Assembly: GCA_012295275.1 (NCBI GenBank)
Contig: CM022670.1
Location: forward strand, 422,501 to 455,000
Length of the DNA: 32,500 nucleotides
From: Chrysomallon squamiferum
Taxonomy: Eukaryota > Mollusca > Gastropoda > Neomphalida > Peltospiridae
Direction of reading: 5' to 3'
Below are positions 1 to 10,234 of the stretch, in pieces. The notes under the pieces were generated by a model that saw only the letters and a program-made list of their open reading frames with translations, was not told the origin of the DNA and made no database searches. Every line of letters begins with the position of its first letter. Positions within the stretch are counted from its first letter, which is position 1. The translations under genes and the position numbers were made by a program.

Positions 1-245
1 ATTAATTTTAAAGACAGATGTGATTTAAAGTTAAACATAGATGAGTTTTGAAATAACATAAATCTATTATAAAACTCTTTTATTAAAGGAGTTTAATGTT
101 TTTCAAATTATTGGTGTTGCGACAGCCGTAGCAGTGTGACATGTGTTTGTTCAGCTTATCGATATACTCTTATTGAGTAGTAAGACACGTCATCGTCCAG
201 GTGTTTCTTTTGTGTTTGCTCTTCTGAGTGGAATCTCGTTATCTG
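1..245. other. unique AT-rich flank of the first minisatellite
   Basis: No open frame of note and no repeat. The 35-bp array begins abruptly at about 246. Confidence 0.6.
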
Positions 246-1888
246 GTTAAATACGCTGTGTTTGATGTTGAAAGGTGATAGTTAAATACACTGTGTTTAG
301 TGTTGAAAGGTGATAGTTAAATACGCTGTGTTTAGTGTTGAAAGGTGATAGTTAAATACACTGTGTTTAGTGTTGAAAAGCGATAGTTAAATACACTGTG
401 TTTAGTGTTGAAGGTGGTAGTTAAATACGCTGTGTTTAGTTTTGAAACGTGACAGTTAAATACACTGTGTTTAGTGTTGAAAAGCGATAGTTAAATACAC
501 TGTGTTTAGTGTTGAAGGTGGTAGTTAAATACGCTGTGTTTAGTGTTGAAGGTGGTAGTTAAATACGCTGTGTTTAGTGTTCAAACGTGACAGTTAAATA
601 CGCTGTGTTTAGTGTTGAAAAGCGATAGTTAAATACACTGTGTTTAGTGTTGAAGGTGGTAGTTAAATACGCTGTGTTTAGTGTTGAAGGTGATAGTTAA
701 ATACGGTGTGTTTAGTGTTTAAGGTGATAGTTAAATACGCTGTGTTTAGTGTTGAAGGTGATATTTAAATACGCTGTGTTTGGTGTTGAAAGGTAATAGT
801 TAAATACGCTCTGTTTGGTGTTGAAAGGTAATAGTTAAATACGCTGTGTTTGGTGTTGAAACGTGACAGTTAAATACGCTGTGTTTAGTGTTGAAAGGTG
901 ATAGTTAAATACGCTGTGTTTGGTGTTTAAAGGTAATAGTTAAATACGCTGTGTTTGGTGTTGAAAGGTAATAGTTAAATACGCTGTGTTTGGTGTTGAA
1001 ACGTGACAGTTAAATACGCTGTGTTTGGTGTTGAAAGGTGACAGTTAAATACGCTGTGTTTAGTGTTTAAACGTGAGGGTTAAATACGCTGTGTTTGGTG
1101 TTGAAACGTGTTAGTTAAATACGTTGTGTTTAGTGTTGAAGGTGATAGTTAAGTAAGTTGTATTTGGTGTTGAAAAGTGATAGTTAAATACGCTGTGTTT
1201 GATGTTGAAAGATGATAGTTAAATACGCTGTGTTTGATGTTGAAAGATGATAGTTAAATACGCTGTGTTTAGTGTTTAAACGTGATAGTTAAATACACTG
1301 TGTTTAGTGTTGAAAAGTGATAGTTAAATACGCTGTGTTTGATGTTGAAAGATGATAGTTAAATACGCTGTGTTTAGTGTTTAAACGGTGAGGGTTAAAT
1401 ACGCTGTGTTTGATGTTGAAAGATGACAGTTAAATACGCTGTGTTTAGTGTTGAAACGTGACAGTTAAATACGCTGTGTTTAGTGTTTAAACGTGACAGT
1501 TAAATACGCTGTGTTTGATGTTGAAACGTGACAGTTAAATACGCTGTGTTTAGTGTTTAAACGTGACAGTTAAATACGCTGTGTTTGATGTTGAAACGTG
1601 AGGGTTAAATACGCTGTGTTTGATGTTGAAAGATGATAGTTAAATACGCTGTGTTTAGTGTTGAAACGTGACAGTTAAATACGCTGTGTTTGATGTTGAA
1701 AGATGACAGTTAAATACGCTGTGTTTAGTGTTGAAACGTGACAGTTAAATACGCTGTGTTTGATGTTGAAAGACGACAGTTAAATACGCTGTGTTTAGTG
1801 TTTAAACGTGAGGGTTAAATACGATGTGTTTAGTGTTGAAACGTGACAGTTAAATACGATGTGTTTAGTGTTTAAAGGTGAGGGTTAT
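246..1888. repeat. 35-bp minisatellite, about 47 copies
   Basis: The word GTTAAATAC recurs every 35 bp (246, 281 and onward) until about 1885. The first part of each unit (core TAAATACGCTGTGTTTA) is strongly conserved. The last third varies among a few versions: AGGTGATA, AAGCGATA, AGGTGGTA, ACGTGACA, AGGTAATA, AGATGATA and ACGTGAGG. A 34-bp version lacking one A is common in the left half. The versions follow each other in ordered patterns, so the array has higher-order structure. The core is an imperfect palindrome (TAAATAC / GTGTTTA around GCT). No protein frame runs through the array. Confidence 0.97.
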
Positions 1889-2239
1889 GTTATTATCACT
1901 TCAGCCACTCTGGTGAATCAACTGTCATTAATTCACATTAATTCACAGATAATATATACAAGGTCACTGTTGTAAACGCTTGCATGCGCTAACGTGCACA
2001 CGTGTGTGTTTCGGTCTGTGTGCTTGTGGTAATGTGTCTCGATGCGAACTGAGTGTATTGATTGTGTTGTAGATACAAACATACTGGTTTACACACACTC
2101 AAACAGTCGCAAGTACGCGTGTGCGCGAGCAGAAACAACAAAGCGTAAAAGTAAGAAAGCGGAACACATAAATAAATAACAGTTATAAGCTCATACAACA
2201 AACCAGACGCTCTCTTACCACTTTTTCACAACCTATTGC

Positions 2240-2240
<1 letters not shown>
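1889..2240. other. unique region with TG/CA-rich palindromic patch
   Basis: GC is higher than average at 1980-2150. ACACGTGT near 1998-2005 is a perfect palindrome containing the E-box CACGTG. Short TG and CA stretches are present. No supported gene. Confidence 0.5.
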
Positions 2241-2275
<35 letters not shown>

Positions 2276-2923
2276 TAATAAAAAAAAAGAAAGAAAAGTA
2301 AAAGCCTCCAAACCAAGCCCCCCATAAGAAAATATCTCAGTGTAGGACAGCAACAACAGTAATAACAGCAAGGAAAGAAAGATGGCAACCCTATCAGAAA
2401 TGTGAAGATAAATATGTAGAAAGCAAATATACAAACAAGGAAATAAACAAAACAAAAGTAATAAATAATAAAACTTGACGGAACAAATACAAAGAAAACT
2501 ACAGTGTATACTAAATCCATATCATGTAATCGAAACAATGATTTCAGGGCAAATCTTCTTTTCTTGTTTTAAGTTTTTTATGTCGAAGAGAAAAAACTAA
2601 AAGAAATATAAGAAAATGAATATTATGAAGAAAAACGAGAAGATGAAAAAACGGACAATCGGATTATGATACAGAAGAAAAACGTCTGTGAACATGAGAA
2701 CAAAAAAAAACAAAAAAAAAAAAAAAAAGTAAAGAAGGAAAAATTAGTAATTAAAATTACGATGAAGGGGAAAAAGAAGAAAAAGAAAGTAGATGCGGCA
2801 AAGAAATTAAAAAAAAAATAATAATGCATGGCGAATTATAAACTGATTAGAAAAAAAAAAAAAAACAACAACAACAACAACAAGGAAAGAAACCAAAATA
2901 TTGTTAATGGAAAAAGACGATAA

Positions 2924-2975
<52 letters not shown>

Positions 2976-3342
2976 AAAAAATTGCAATAAAGAAGAAGAA
3001 AAAGAAAATGATGATGAAAAGGATTAAAAAAAAAAGGCAGATGAAATGAAGAAAATTCAAAAAGAAGATGAACAAAATAATAAAAAATAAAACGACCGCG
3101 GACACATTTATAAAATACATTTCCATTCGACTGCCTGTCTTTCTGTGTTCTTTGTCTGGGTAATTACTGAATGCATCATAAATCAAAACTGTAATTAGTC
3201 ATCTAGATGTCATCGGTAAACCATAAATCAATAAATTTTCTTTAAGGAGAAAAAAAAAAAAAAGGAGAAAAAAAAAAAAACGGAATAAAAAAGAAAACTT
3301 AAAGAAAGAGGGTTAAAAAAGAAGAAAAAAGAGGTAGGAATG

Positions 3343-3404
<62 letters not shown>

Positions 3405-3450
3405 AAGAAATAAGAAAAGCGAATAAGAGAAAAAGGAAGCCAAATTACAT
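2241..3450. repeat. purine-biased low-complexity tract with poly-A runs
   Basis: The plus strand is almost entirely A and G for about 1.2 kb. It includes A32 at 2241-2272, A/C runs near 2701-2728, CAA repeats near 2866-2883, A49 at 2925-2973 and an AAT-then-AAG compound array at 3342-3410. The phenylalanine- and leucine-rich reading frames on the minus strand come from these runs and are not genes. Confidence 0.93.
3342..3410. repeat. (AAT)n-(AAG)n compound microsatellite
   Basis: About 11 ATA triplets pass directly into about 11 AGA triplets. The same order and junction recur at 12128-12180. Confidence 0.95.
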
Positions 3451-3789
3451 ACATTCGGGTATTGGTAATATTCTGGTAATGATGCGGAAATTATCTCTAG
3501 CATCCAGAGTAACTAAGGTTTCTAGCAAATGAATTTAGATAAAACTACAACGTAATGAATTAAAGAAAATGAATTTGACTTTTTCATGCATTTTTCATGT
3601 AATTCCAGCTTAAAAATGTCCGCCTTACTTCCTGTCCTTCTGCATCTTTGATCTTCAAGTTTCCCTCTTTGAATTACTAAAGGTGCAACGGATCAATATT
3701 TCGTGATTAGTGTTATGAAACGTCACGTGATTTAGGAAACGTCTGATGTTGCTGCAGCCCGTATTATGACTTTAACAAACAAAAACAAA
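3451..3789. other. unique AT-rich sequence
   Basis: Nothing recognised. No open frame longer than chance in this composition. Confidence 0.5.
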
Positions 3790-3878
3790 AAATAAAAAAA
3801 ATAATAATAATAATAAAAAATAAAAAATAAAATATAAAAAAAAAAAAAAAAGAAGAAGAAGAAGAAAGAAAGAAAAAA
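3790..3878. repeat. A-rich AAT/AAG tract
   Basis: Interrupted A runs with short AAT and GAA triplet arrays, purine on the plus strand, like 2241-3450. Confidence 0.9.
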
Positions 3879-4241
3879 ATGTTTTGTTTAGTTTGTGTTG
3901 CGTGTTTATTTATAATAATCGTCATTATTAATAACACAATGATAAACTTCATTAGAGAGCAAGAGAAAAATCTGTATTAAGGTACAAAGAGAAAACCATT
4001 TTCTAATTCACAAATATATGTAATATCTGGCAGTACCATTATTTTTTTTCTGCTAGAAATCGACATTAAAGTTTATATTTTACACATAATAGATCGTGAA
4101 TATAAACAAAGGAATACAAAACATAGAGAAAATATGGATACTTTGATATAGCTTTCATGTTACTGAAAAACATGTTTTATGTAAGCATTGGTAAATATAG
4201 GCAAACTCGACAAAATGTGGTGTTATTTGCTAAATACACAA

Positions 4242-4326
4242 ATGTATGTATGTACCTATGTATGTATGTATGTATGTATGTATGTATGTATGTATGTATG
4301 TATGTATCTATGTTTGTATGTATGCA
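4242..4326. repeat. (TATG)n microsatellite
   Basis: About 20 tetranucleotide copies with a few substitutions at the right end. The tyrosine/valine/cysteine/methionine periodic frames here are products of the repeat. Confidence 0.97.
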
Positions 4327-4588
4327 TATACATTTTCATGCCTGCTGTGTGTATGCGTGTGCGCGCTCTGTTTGTTTTTGTAAGCATGCAATCATTGGGT
4401 ATATTTTAGATTTGTCAGTGATAAAAGTTCTTCACGTATCATTTACTGCAGTGTTGCGTACGTAACAGCAACACCTGTGACAGGCTTTTGTGACGAAACT
4501 GCCCAGAGTGAACATGTGCTGACAAAACACCATCTCTTTATTATATGTACGTGTAATCTGATATGAATAACAGTGCACGTGTGAACGT

Positions 4589-4621
4589 ATGTCTGTGTGT
4601 GTGTATGTGTGTGTGTGTTTG
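4589..4621. repeat. short (TG)n microsatellite
   Basis: Interrupted TG dinucleotide run. Confidence 0.9.
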
Positions 4622-4787
4622 TATGAATATACATATCGCTGACAGATCTGTATTTATATATTTATGAGTGTTCAAAATCACTTCATAAAATAAATAAATG
4701 AATTAAATATACAAACACCTAAATATTGCTGAACTCTATTTTTACATGTATATACATACATACATACATTAGCAATGTTACATTTAC

Positions 4788-4949
4788 GCACTTTCCGCTG
4801 TCTCGGCTTTTCCGACGATCACTGTTAACCTCGTTCTCGAGTAGCAGAGCACGGGGGAGGACCCGCAGAAACTGGCCTCCTGACAGCTTATAAACAGATT
4901 TCTGAGAATAAACCTTTTTTGGTGATGTTCTGCACACATTTCTACGCAT
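4788..4949 (-). CDS. weak candidate first exon, product unknown
   Basis: On the minus strand an ATG at 4949 (A at -3, so an acceptable eukaryotic start context) opens a basic 54-codon stretch beginning MRRNVCRTSPKK. It could end at a donor-like GTAAAT at 4787, leaving a phase-0 exon. The patch is clearly more GC-rich and CpG-bearing than its surroundings, and the frame runs on to about 4719 through a (TACA)n edge. No domain is recognised. No downstream exon or acceptor was tied to it, so this may equally be a GC-richer patch free of stops by chance. Confidence 0.17.
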
Positions 4950-5402
4950 CCTCGCTTTCCAAAAATTTAATTTCTATTAAGCATAAGCATTTCCAATATT
5001 CTTACGAAAAAAAAGTTTAAAATTTGTCTTACAAAACCATCCAAGTAGGCTTAGCTGGTGAGCTATGTTCTTTCAGTAGAGTGTTTATTTAACTTTATTT
5101 CTGCCAAATTTTATGGAAATCTATATTTGCGAACATGGTTTGTTCGATTGCGATGTTGAACGCAACTCTTTGTTATGATAATGGACGTCGCTATTTGAGG
5201 AAATTAGGTCGCGTCAACCAAATGCTGCCTTCTGATTGGTCGAGAGCGTTTGTTTACCTTATAAACTTCATGAATGCTTTTGTTCATACCCTAATTCTGT
5301 TTTCAGCGATTTTTCAGTTTTTGTTGATGTTTCCTTTGGTTTCAACTAAATAAAAAGATTTTTACACTTGTCTTTTATACGTTTTTAAGGAGATGTAGGC
5401 AA

Positions 5403-5423
5403 TTTTTTTTTTTTTTTTTTTTT
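5403..5423. repeat. poly-T run (21)
   Basis: Uninterrupted T homopolymer. Confidence 0.95.
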
Positions 5424-6602
5424 ACTCTGGATCTCAGTATTTGGCCAGTTGACATAAAACAATAGGAAAATACTGGTACATTTTCTAACGTCTGAAATTG
5501 CCATAACTCCTTCTATTTTCAAGATATTTAAAAAGTTTTGGTCTCTTTTTGTTTCTTTCTTAAGGCACTATCCAACGAAACAGACATTTTGTAACATACA
5601 GACATACACACATACATAAAGAGTTGAATATAGAGTTGACCATGATAATGATAACGATAATTTTATGGCGGCGATTTCAAAATAATAAAGAAAAGAAAGA
5701 ACAAAAATAAAATAAAATAAAGCTATTATGAAATCCTAGTGTATTAATTATATTCCGAAACAATCTTATTTAATGTCTTTAATTTTTATTCTTATTCTTA
5801 TTCAGTCGATTTCAACAAATTCTCGATTGGATATTTTTATTAAGCTAAGACGATAAAAGAGTATGAGTGAAATGGCCAAAATTCAATTATCGCTTCGTGG
5901 CTTCACCAAATATTGTTTTTATTATCTGTGAAAACTGCAAAATAATGACCCAAGCGAAGCAAGCGTATCCCAGAGGCAAGCGGGAGATTTCAAGTGTTCT
6001 GATTGGTTCACGTGACCACAATACTGATTGTAGGTCATACCGTTTGCTCTTTCATTCCGTTTTACGACCAAGTGTGTTAACAAACGCAAAAATCAGACGT
6101 AAAAAAAAAGAAGAGATTTCAATAAGTTTAATGATTGTAATCTAATTCTGTTTAAATTACAGAAACCAAGTGAGGCGAAGAGTTGTGTCATTTTATTTAT
6201 GAAGAAAACAAACAAACAAAATTGTTTTTGTATTTGTTTGTTGTTGTTTAATTTGGATATATTATAACTATTAACGCTTAGTGATCTAATTCCCGTTCTG
6301 GTTAAATAGTTGTTAGGATATAGAATCATAAAGTAGGAAAATATCAATGACTCTTTTATACTGATCTTCCTTTTACAGTATTTCAAATATTTTTCATCCA
6401 GGCTGTACTTTGGTTTTAGCCAAATGTTATTGAATGATAATAAACTTCAGAGTAATGCCCATGCTTTTTTTTTTATTTGCTTTTTCAATTTGGTTTTTAT
6501 GGTGCTGTTTTCTCGTGTGTTTCTACAATGTAGAAATGAATTTTGTTCAACAATTTCGATGATTAAACTAGAATATTTGTTTTTGAGCTACCATTAAAAC
6601 GA
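5424..6602. other. unique AT-rich region with CCAAT-like and E-box motifs
   Basis: CTGATTGGT occurs just upstream near 5230 and again near 5998. The second is followed by CACGTG at 6009-6014 (context TTCACGTGACC). A 92-codon frame at 5867-6145 has no codon or domain signal. No supported gene. Confidence 0.45.
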
Positions 6603-6603
6603 T

Positions 6604-6623
6604 AAAAAAAAAAAAAAAAATTA

Positions 6624-6654
<31 letters not shown>
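6604..6654. repeat. poly-A tract with TTAAT interruption
   Basis: Two long A runs separated by TTAAT. Confidence 0.95.
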
Positions 6655-6656
<2 letters not shown>

Positions 6657-7100
6657 CACAAAAAAACATACAGTATTATATTATATATTTGAAAAGTGAC
6701 ATTCTTTTTAAAAGATAAATTTATTCTCGTTATAAACGAGACTGAAAAACAGTGCAAATGTAAAAATTAAATTTTAAGCAAAATAAATTCTTAATGAAAT
6801 TACACGAGTGCACAAAAACCTTAGGACGGAAATATTAATAGTAGCAGAGAAGCACCAATCCCGACTGAAACCACCCTTGGACATCATCTCTGTTGTGTAT
6901 CCAGTATTTAAAATATTTACGAAATGTGACTGGCTAATCTAACCTACAGAAGGTTAAAATCTGTGCAAGCTTTGATTGGTTAGGCTAACATACTTTGACC
7001 AATGAATAATGTCTACATCTTCACTGCCAGTGATCAAGAAGTTTTTATATTATGTGATACAGAAGCCAAGTATCTAATCAAAGACCGCAGATTCAAACAA
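6655..7100. other. unique region, paired CCAAT-like motifs
   Basis: GATTGGT near 6971 and ACCAAT near 7000 face each other about 25 bp apart. Nothing else is recognised. Confidence 0.35.
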
Positions 7101-7131
7101 AAAGGAAATTGTGACAGCCGCAATTTCCTTT
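7101..7131. other. perfect 11-bp inverted repeat (hairpin)
   Basis: AAAGGAAATTG (7101-7111) pairs perfectly with CAATTTCCTTT (7121-7131) around the 9-nt loop TGACAGCCG. No run of T follows, so it does not look like a Pol III terminator. Confidence 0.85.
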
Positions 7132-7167
7132 ACAAATGACGTGTTGACCACGTTGTTTGTCTTGCAG

Positions 7168-7249
7168 GGACATACAACGTCAGTCTCGCTTCCTGGAATT
7201 GATTTCAACTGACCAGTCGGGTGTTATGAAAAATATTTCATTTCTGTAA
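7168..7249 (+). CDS. weak candidate terminal exon, product unknown
   Basis: A good splice-acceptor string (pyrimidine-rich, ending TTGCAG at 7167) is followed by a 26-codon open stretch in one frame (DIQRQSRFLELI and onward). It ends in TAA at 7247-7249. AATAAA lies at 7258-7263, only 9 nt after the stop, which is unusually close for a 3' UTR, and AATAAA is common by chance in AT-rich DNA. No upstream exon is identified and the peptide is not recognised. Confidence 0.12.
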
Positions 7250-7309
7250 CTTCAAATAATAAAATATTTATGCCTCAAGAAACGTCTGCTGATTTTTTAA
7301 ACGTCCATT

Positions 7310-7455
7310 GTGATGGTAAAAGTGATTATACTGATAATGGTAACAGTGGTGATACTGATGATGGTAATAGTAATAATATTGATGATGGTAATAGTGATTA
7401 TATTGATAATGATATTCTGATGATACAATTATCGTGTTTATGATGATAATGATAA
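7310..7455. repeat. degenerate GAT/GGTAAT repeat (~24-bp period)
   Basis: GATGATGGTAATAGT-type units recur with GATAAT spacers. It looks like a GAT microsatellite that has diverged and been re-amplified as a longer unit. The histidine/tyrosine-rich minus frame is a by-product. Confidence 0.8.
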
Positions 7456-8269
7456 GAGGTGATGAAAAGTCATGAAGTAACAAATAATTTAGTTTTTATG
7501 TACACTCTCTGACAGCAGGAGAGCACATACCATCGTATTACGTTAACGATGACGTACATGATAATAATGATTATGGTTAGGCTTACTCTTTTTGATTATT
7601 AGCAAAAAATCATTTATGCAGATGTTATCAAAGCCGGCAAGCACTTTCAATAAAAATCTGAATCACCTTTTTTGGAAGTGTCCTAGTTTTAGCTGGGTAG
7701 AGAATCGACAATGAGGTCTATGACGCTTCAGACTTGGGAACCATTTCTCAAACAAACAAAAAAACAAATAAAAAATGTTCTTCATGTCCTTTCGCGCAAC
7801 TCACATCGTATTTTAACCTTTAATGAGAACTGGGCAAAGAAAATATGCAGGGTATAACATAACATACTTATTTCCGGGATGCCTCAAAGGAAATAATTTG
7901 TAGAAATATATCTTTATGTTCTGTCCGTGCCAAGAGCGGCGTGCACGAATCTTTGTTCAGTAAACAAACAATGGTTGGGAAATAAGATTTTTAAATCACC
8001 CAGACTGTGTTTGTGTACCGAGACACATAAACTGATACTGGAATTGTTAATCACGTCACGGACCCATGAATTACGACTGGGAGCTTCTTTCGTCTTGAAG
8101 AGGAAAAACATCAAGAAGAAGAAAAAGACGAGAAAGAAAGCTTTGTTTGAGTGACACATAAATTATACACAGTTAAAATCCTGATCAGTTAGCTCAGCAG
8201 TGGATTTCTAAACTGATTTAATGTTTAGAATGTTAGCGTGAAAAACTGAACTTTTCCTAATTAGCTGTG
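7456..8269. other. unique region
   Basis: A 75-codon plus frame at 7927-8154 ends in a lysine-rich AAG stretch. It has no domain and no splice logic. No supported gene. Confidence 0.4.
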
Positions 8270-8350
8270 CAAGAAGTAACCGGACCTGGCACGCGACCCC
8301 TGTTCCCAGTCAGCTTTATGGCGACGATTTAACCATTTCACCACCAGGGG
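8270..8350 (-). mobile_element. tRNA-derived SINE-like remnant
   Basis: Read on the minus strand, TGGTGAAATGG (8343-8333) fits a Pol III A box. GGGTCGCGTGCC (8299-8288) is a degraded B box about 45 nt from the A-box start, a normal tRNA spacing. The intervening text is tRNA-like. The right-hand limit and any tail are uncertain; the element may continue through about 8200. No second copy is in the window, so SINE rather than tRNA pseudogene is an inference. Confidence 0.5.
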
Positions 8351-8365
8351 TAATCTTTGTTTCAG

Positions 8366-8490
8366 TCAGCAGTGTCAGACCAATGGAAGTACGGTGTTCG
8401 ATTTGGGTTTCGCTGGCGCCGTATCGATTGGCGGCAACTTCATCGGCAACAGGTTGTTTGGAAAAAGAAAATCAATTGCATTCAGCAGTG
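8366..8490 (+). CDS. weak candidate exon in a CpG-rich patch
   Basis: A strong acceptor-like string (CTTTGTTTCAG, ending 8365) and a donor-like GTAGGT at 8491 bound a segment with about seven CpGs in 80 bp, against a CpG-poor background. Two frames are open. One is an internal-exon frame reading TVFDLGFAGAVSIGG in its middle. The other starts at ATG 8383 (G at +4) and runs 36 codons to the donor in phase 0, with a mildly hydrophobic N-terminus (CSIWVSLAP). Having two open frames in a GC-richer patch weakens the case. It could instead be a short unmethylated regulatory island. No family is recognised. Confidence 0.22.
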
Positions 8491-9345
8491 GTAGGTATAA
8501 TGTAGATTCAATGTGACGGAGAACGTAGCTTTACTTTTCACGTTTTCTCCTTGTTTCAAGTAAACACCATTATTTTACTCGGATGCTCGCGAAATTCAGC
8601 TCTTTCCAGCAGGTAAGTGAACAGTAACCTAGCCAGACGTTTAACCAGCTTAATTTTCACAAGTCATTGTGTGTCAAACTAATTACCAGGGCTAGAAAAT
8701 ATTAACGATGTTTGTGTCATATCATTTAACCAGACTGATAAAACTAATTCATATTTTTAACACAGCAACACAATTACGTTGTTAACAATACACAGTTTTG
8801 AAAATGACGTGTCTCTACACATTTGTTATTGTTCTTATGTAGATCTATTTAGATTAAACAGAAAATGATGTTTTGGAAATATATGTTTCATATTTATTAT
8901 ACAGAATACTTTCTTTATATTATTATTATGATTAAAATGCTTAATTTTGCTTGTGCTTCTCTATAAAATATGTAAACAAGAAACAGACAGTATTAATGTT
9001 TTTTATATTTTTAAATTAGTAATGTTGTTTTCTAAAACAAAATATCTGTTGTAAGTTACGTTCAAAAGTACACATTAAACATTAAACATCTACAATTTGA
9101 TCTTTTCCTGTTAGATACACAAAACTTTATTATTTTTTTTTTAACGTGAAGAAGAGATATAGATAATGATCTTTTCTAATAACATTTTAAATTTTTTATT
9201 TACATTTTTTTCTAAACTTATGAGAATAGCTATACGATTTTGATTTGAACATTTTTCGGTAAACATTTTCATTTTACTTTGAAATTGAAGATTATTTTGG
9301 GAACATACAAACCTTCTTAATATATTGTTGAATTATTGCTACACT
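8491..9345. other. unique, very AT-rich sequence
   Basis: Nothing recognised. Stops are frequent in all frames. Confidence 0.6.
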
Positions 9346-9349
9346 GTCT

Positions 9350-9460
9350 GTACATACATACATATATACACACACACACATATATGTACACAGACAAACT
9401 CATATACTTACATACAAAGACAGATACACACACACATACTTACACACACATACGTATTCA
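9350..9460. repeat. interrupted TACA / CA microsatellite
   Basis: TACATACA, CACACACA and TATATG patches are interspersed. Confidence 0.9.
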
Positions 9461-9749
9461 TATTTAAGAATGTTTTTCCCTGTCGATAATGCGTTAAATC
9501 AATATCTTGTTGCACTGTGTTGATGGGCGTGGTTACGTTTATTAAAATGTAAAACTGTCACTGTGGATTGGACCAAACGTAGCAACTGTCATATTTAACT
9601 GGAATTACGTGAATGTTTTCAACTTAAACAACGAATTAAAACAACAGCAGCAGCAACAACACCACCAATCATCACTGTCATACTGGAGACATTTAGAATT
9701 AAAAAAAAACAAAACAACAAAACCCATTCGATTAATTTATAATAATAGT

Positions 9750-10075
9750 TCATAAACAGTATTCACCGTTAAAAAGATATAAAATTTATAAACAGATTTC
9801 TGAACTTCACTATTAAAATTTGATAAGCAGCTTATTGAACTTCGCTGTTAAAAGATACTACTTGGTAAACAACGCAATGAACTTTACTTGTTAAAAAGTT
9901 ATAATACATGATAAATGTCACACTGAATGTCACTGTTAATGTATAGTAATACAAACCAAATAGACACATCTTGAATTTCATTATTAATACGTAATAATAT
10001 ATGTGATAAATCTCTTTATTGAACATAACTACCAAACTGTAACCATGCTTGATAAATTGCTCTGTCGATGTTTCC
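9750..10075. repeat. degenerate ~47-bp tandem repeat
   Basis: TGAA followed by a (A/C)TTCACTGTTAAAA-like word recurs at 9801, 9836, 9878, 9924, 9972 and 10020 (steps 35, 42, 46, 48, 48). A further CACCGTTAAAA word lies at about 9765. The 82-codon minus-strand frame at 9832-10080 exists because of this periodicity. Confidence 0.75.
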
Positions 10076-10234
10076 AACATCGATGGTTAAAAGATTAGTA
10101 TTAGTTCATCGACGTTGTATTTTTTCTTTGTTTTTAAATAAATATTTCACATTGTCGTTGCGTTCTTTGGATCGGTGATCGCCATTTTGTTTCTGACTTG
10201 TCTATAACATCTCAAACATTCTGAGGAGACACAA

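Noticed and set aside
2183-3503. Phe/Leu-rich minus-strand frames resembling membrane proteins
   Set aside because: They come from poly-A, AAT and AAG runs; no helix spacing, charge pattern or domain.
5135-5353. 72-codon frame with ATG in good context and hydrophobic C-terminal half
   Set aside because: T-rich codons account for the hydrophobic part; no donor, domain or poly-A logic beyond a TAAATAAA next to the stop.
5867-6145. 92-codon plus frame
   Set aside because: Composition equals the surroundings; ends in poly-Lys from an A run; overlapped by a minus frame of similar length.
6790-6940. 48-codon frame without ATG ending at 'DWLI'
   Set aside because: No convincing acceptor or donor at either side.
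4888-9803. 18-bp exact match TTATAAACAGATTTCTGA at 4888 and 9786
   Set aside because: Flanks do not extend the match; a single match of this length is only slightly unexpected in AT-rich DNA.
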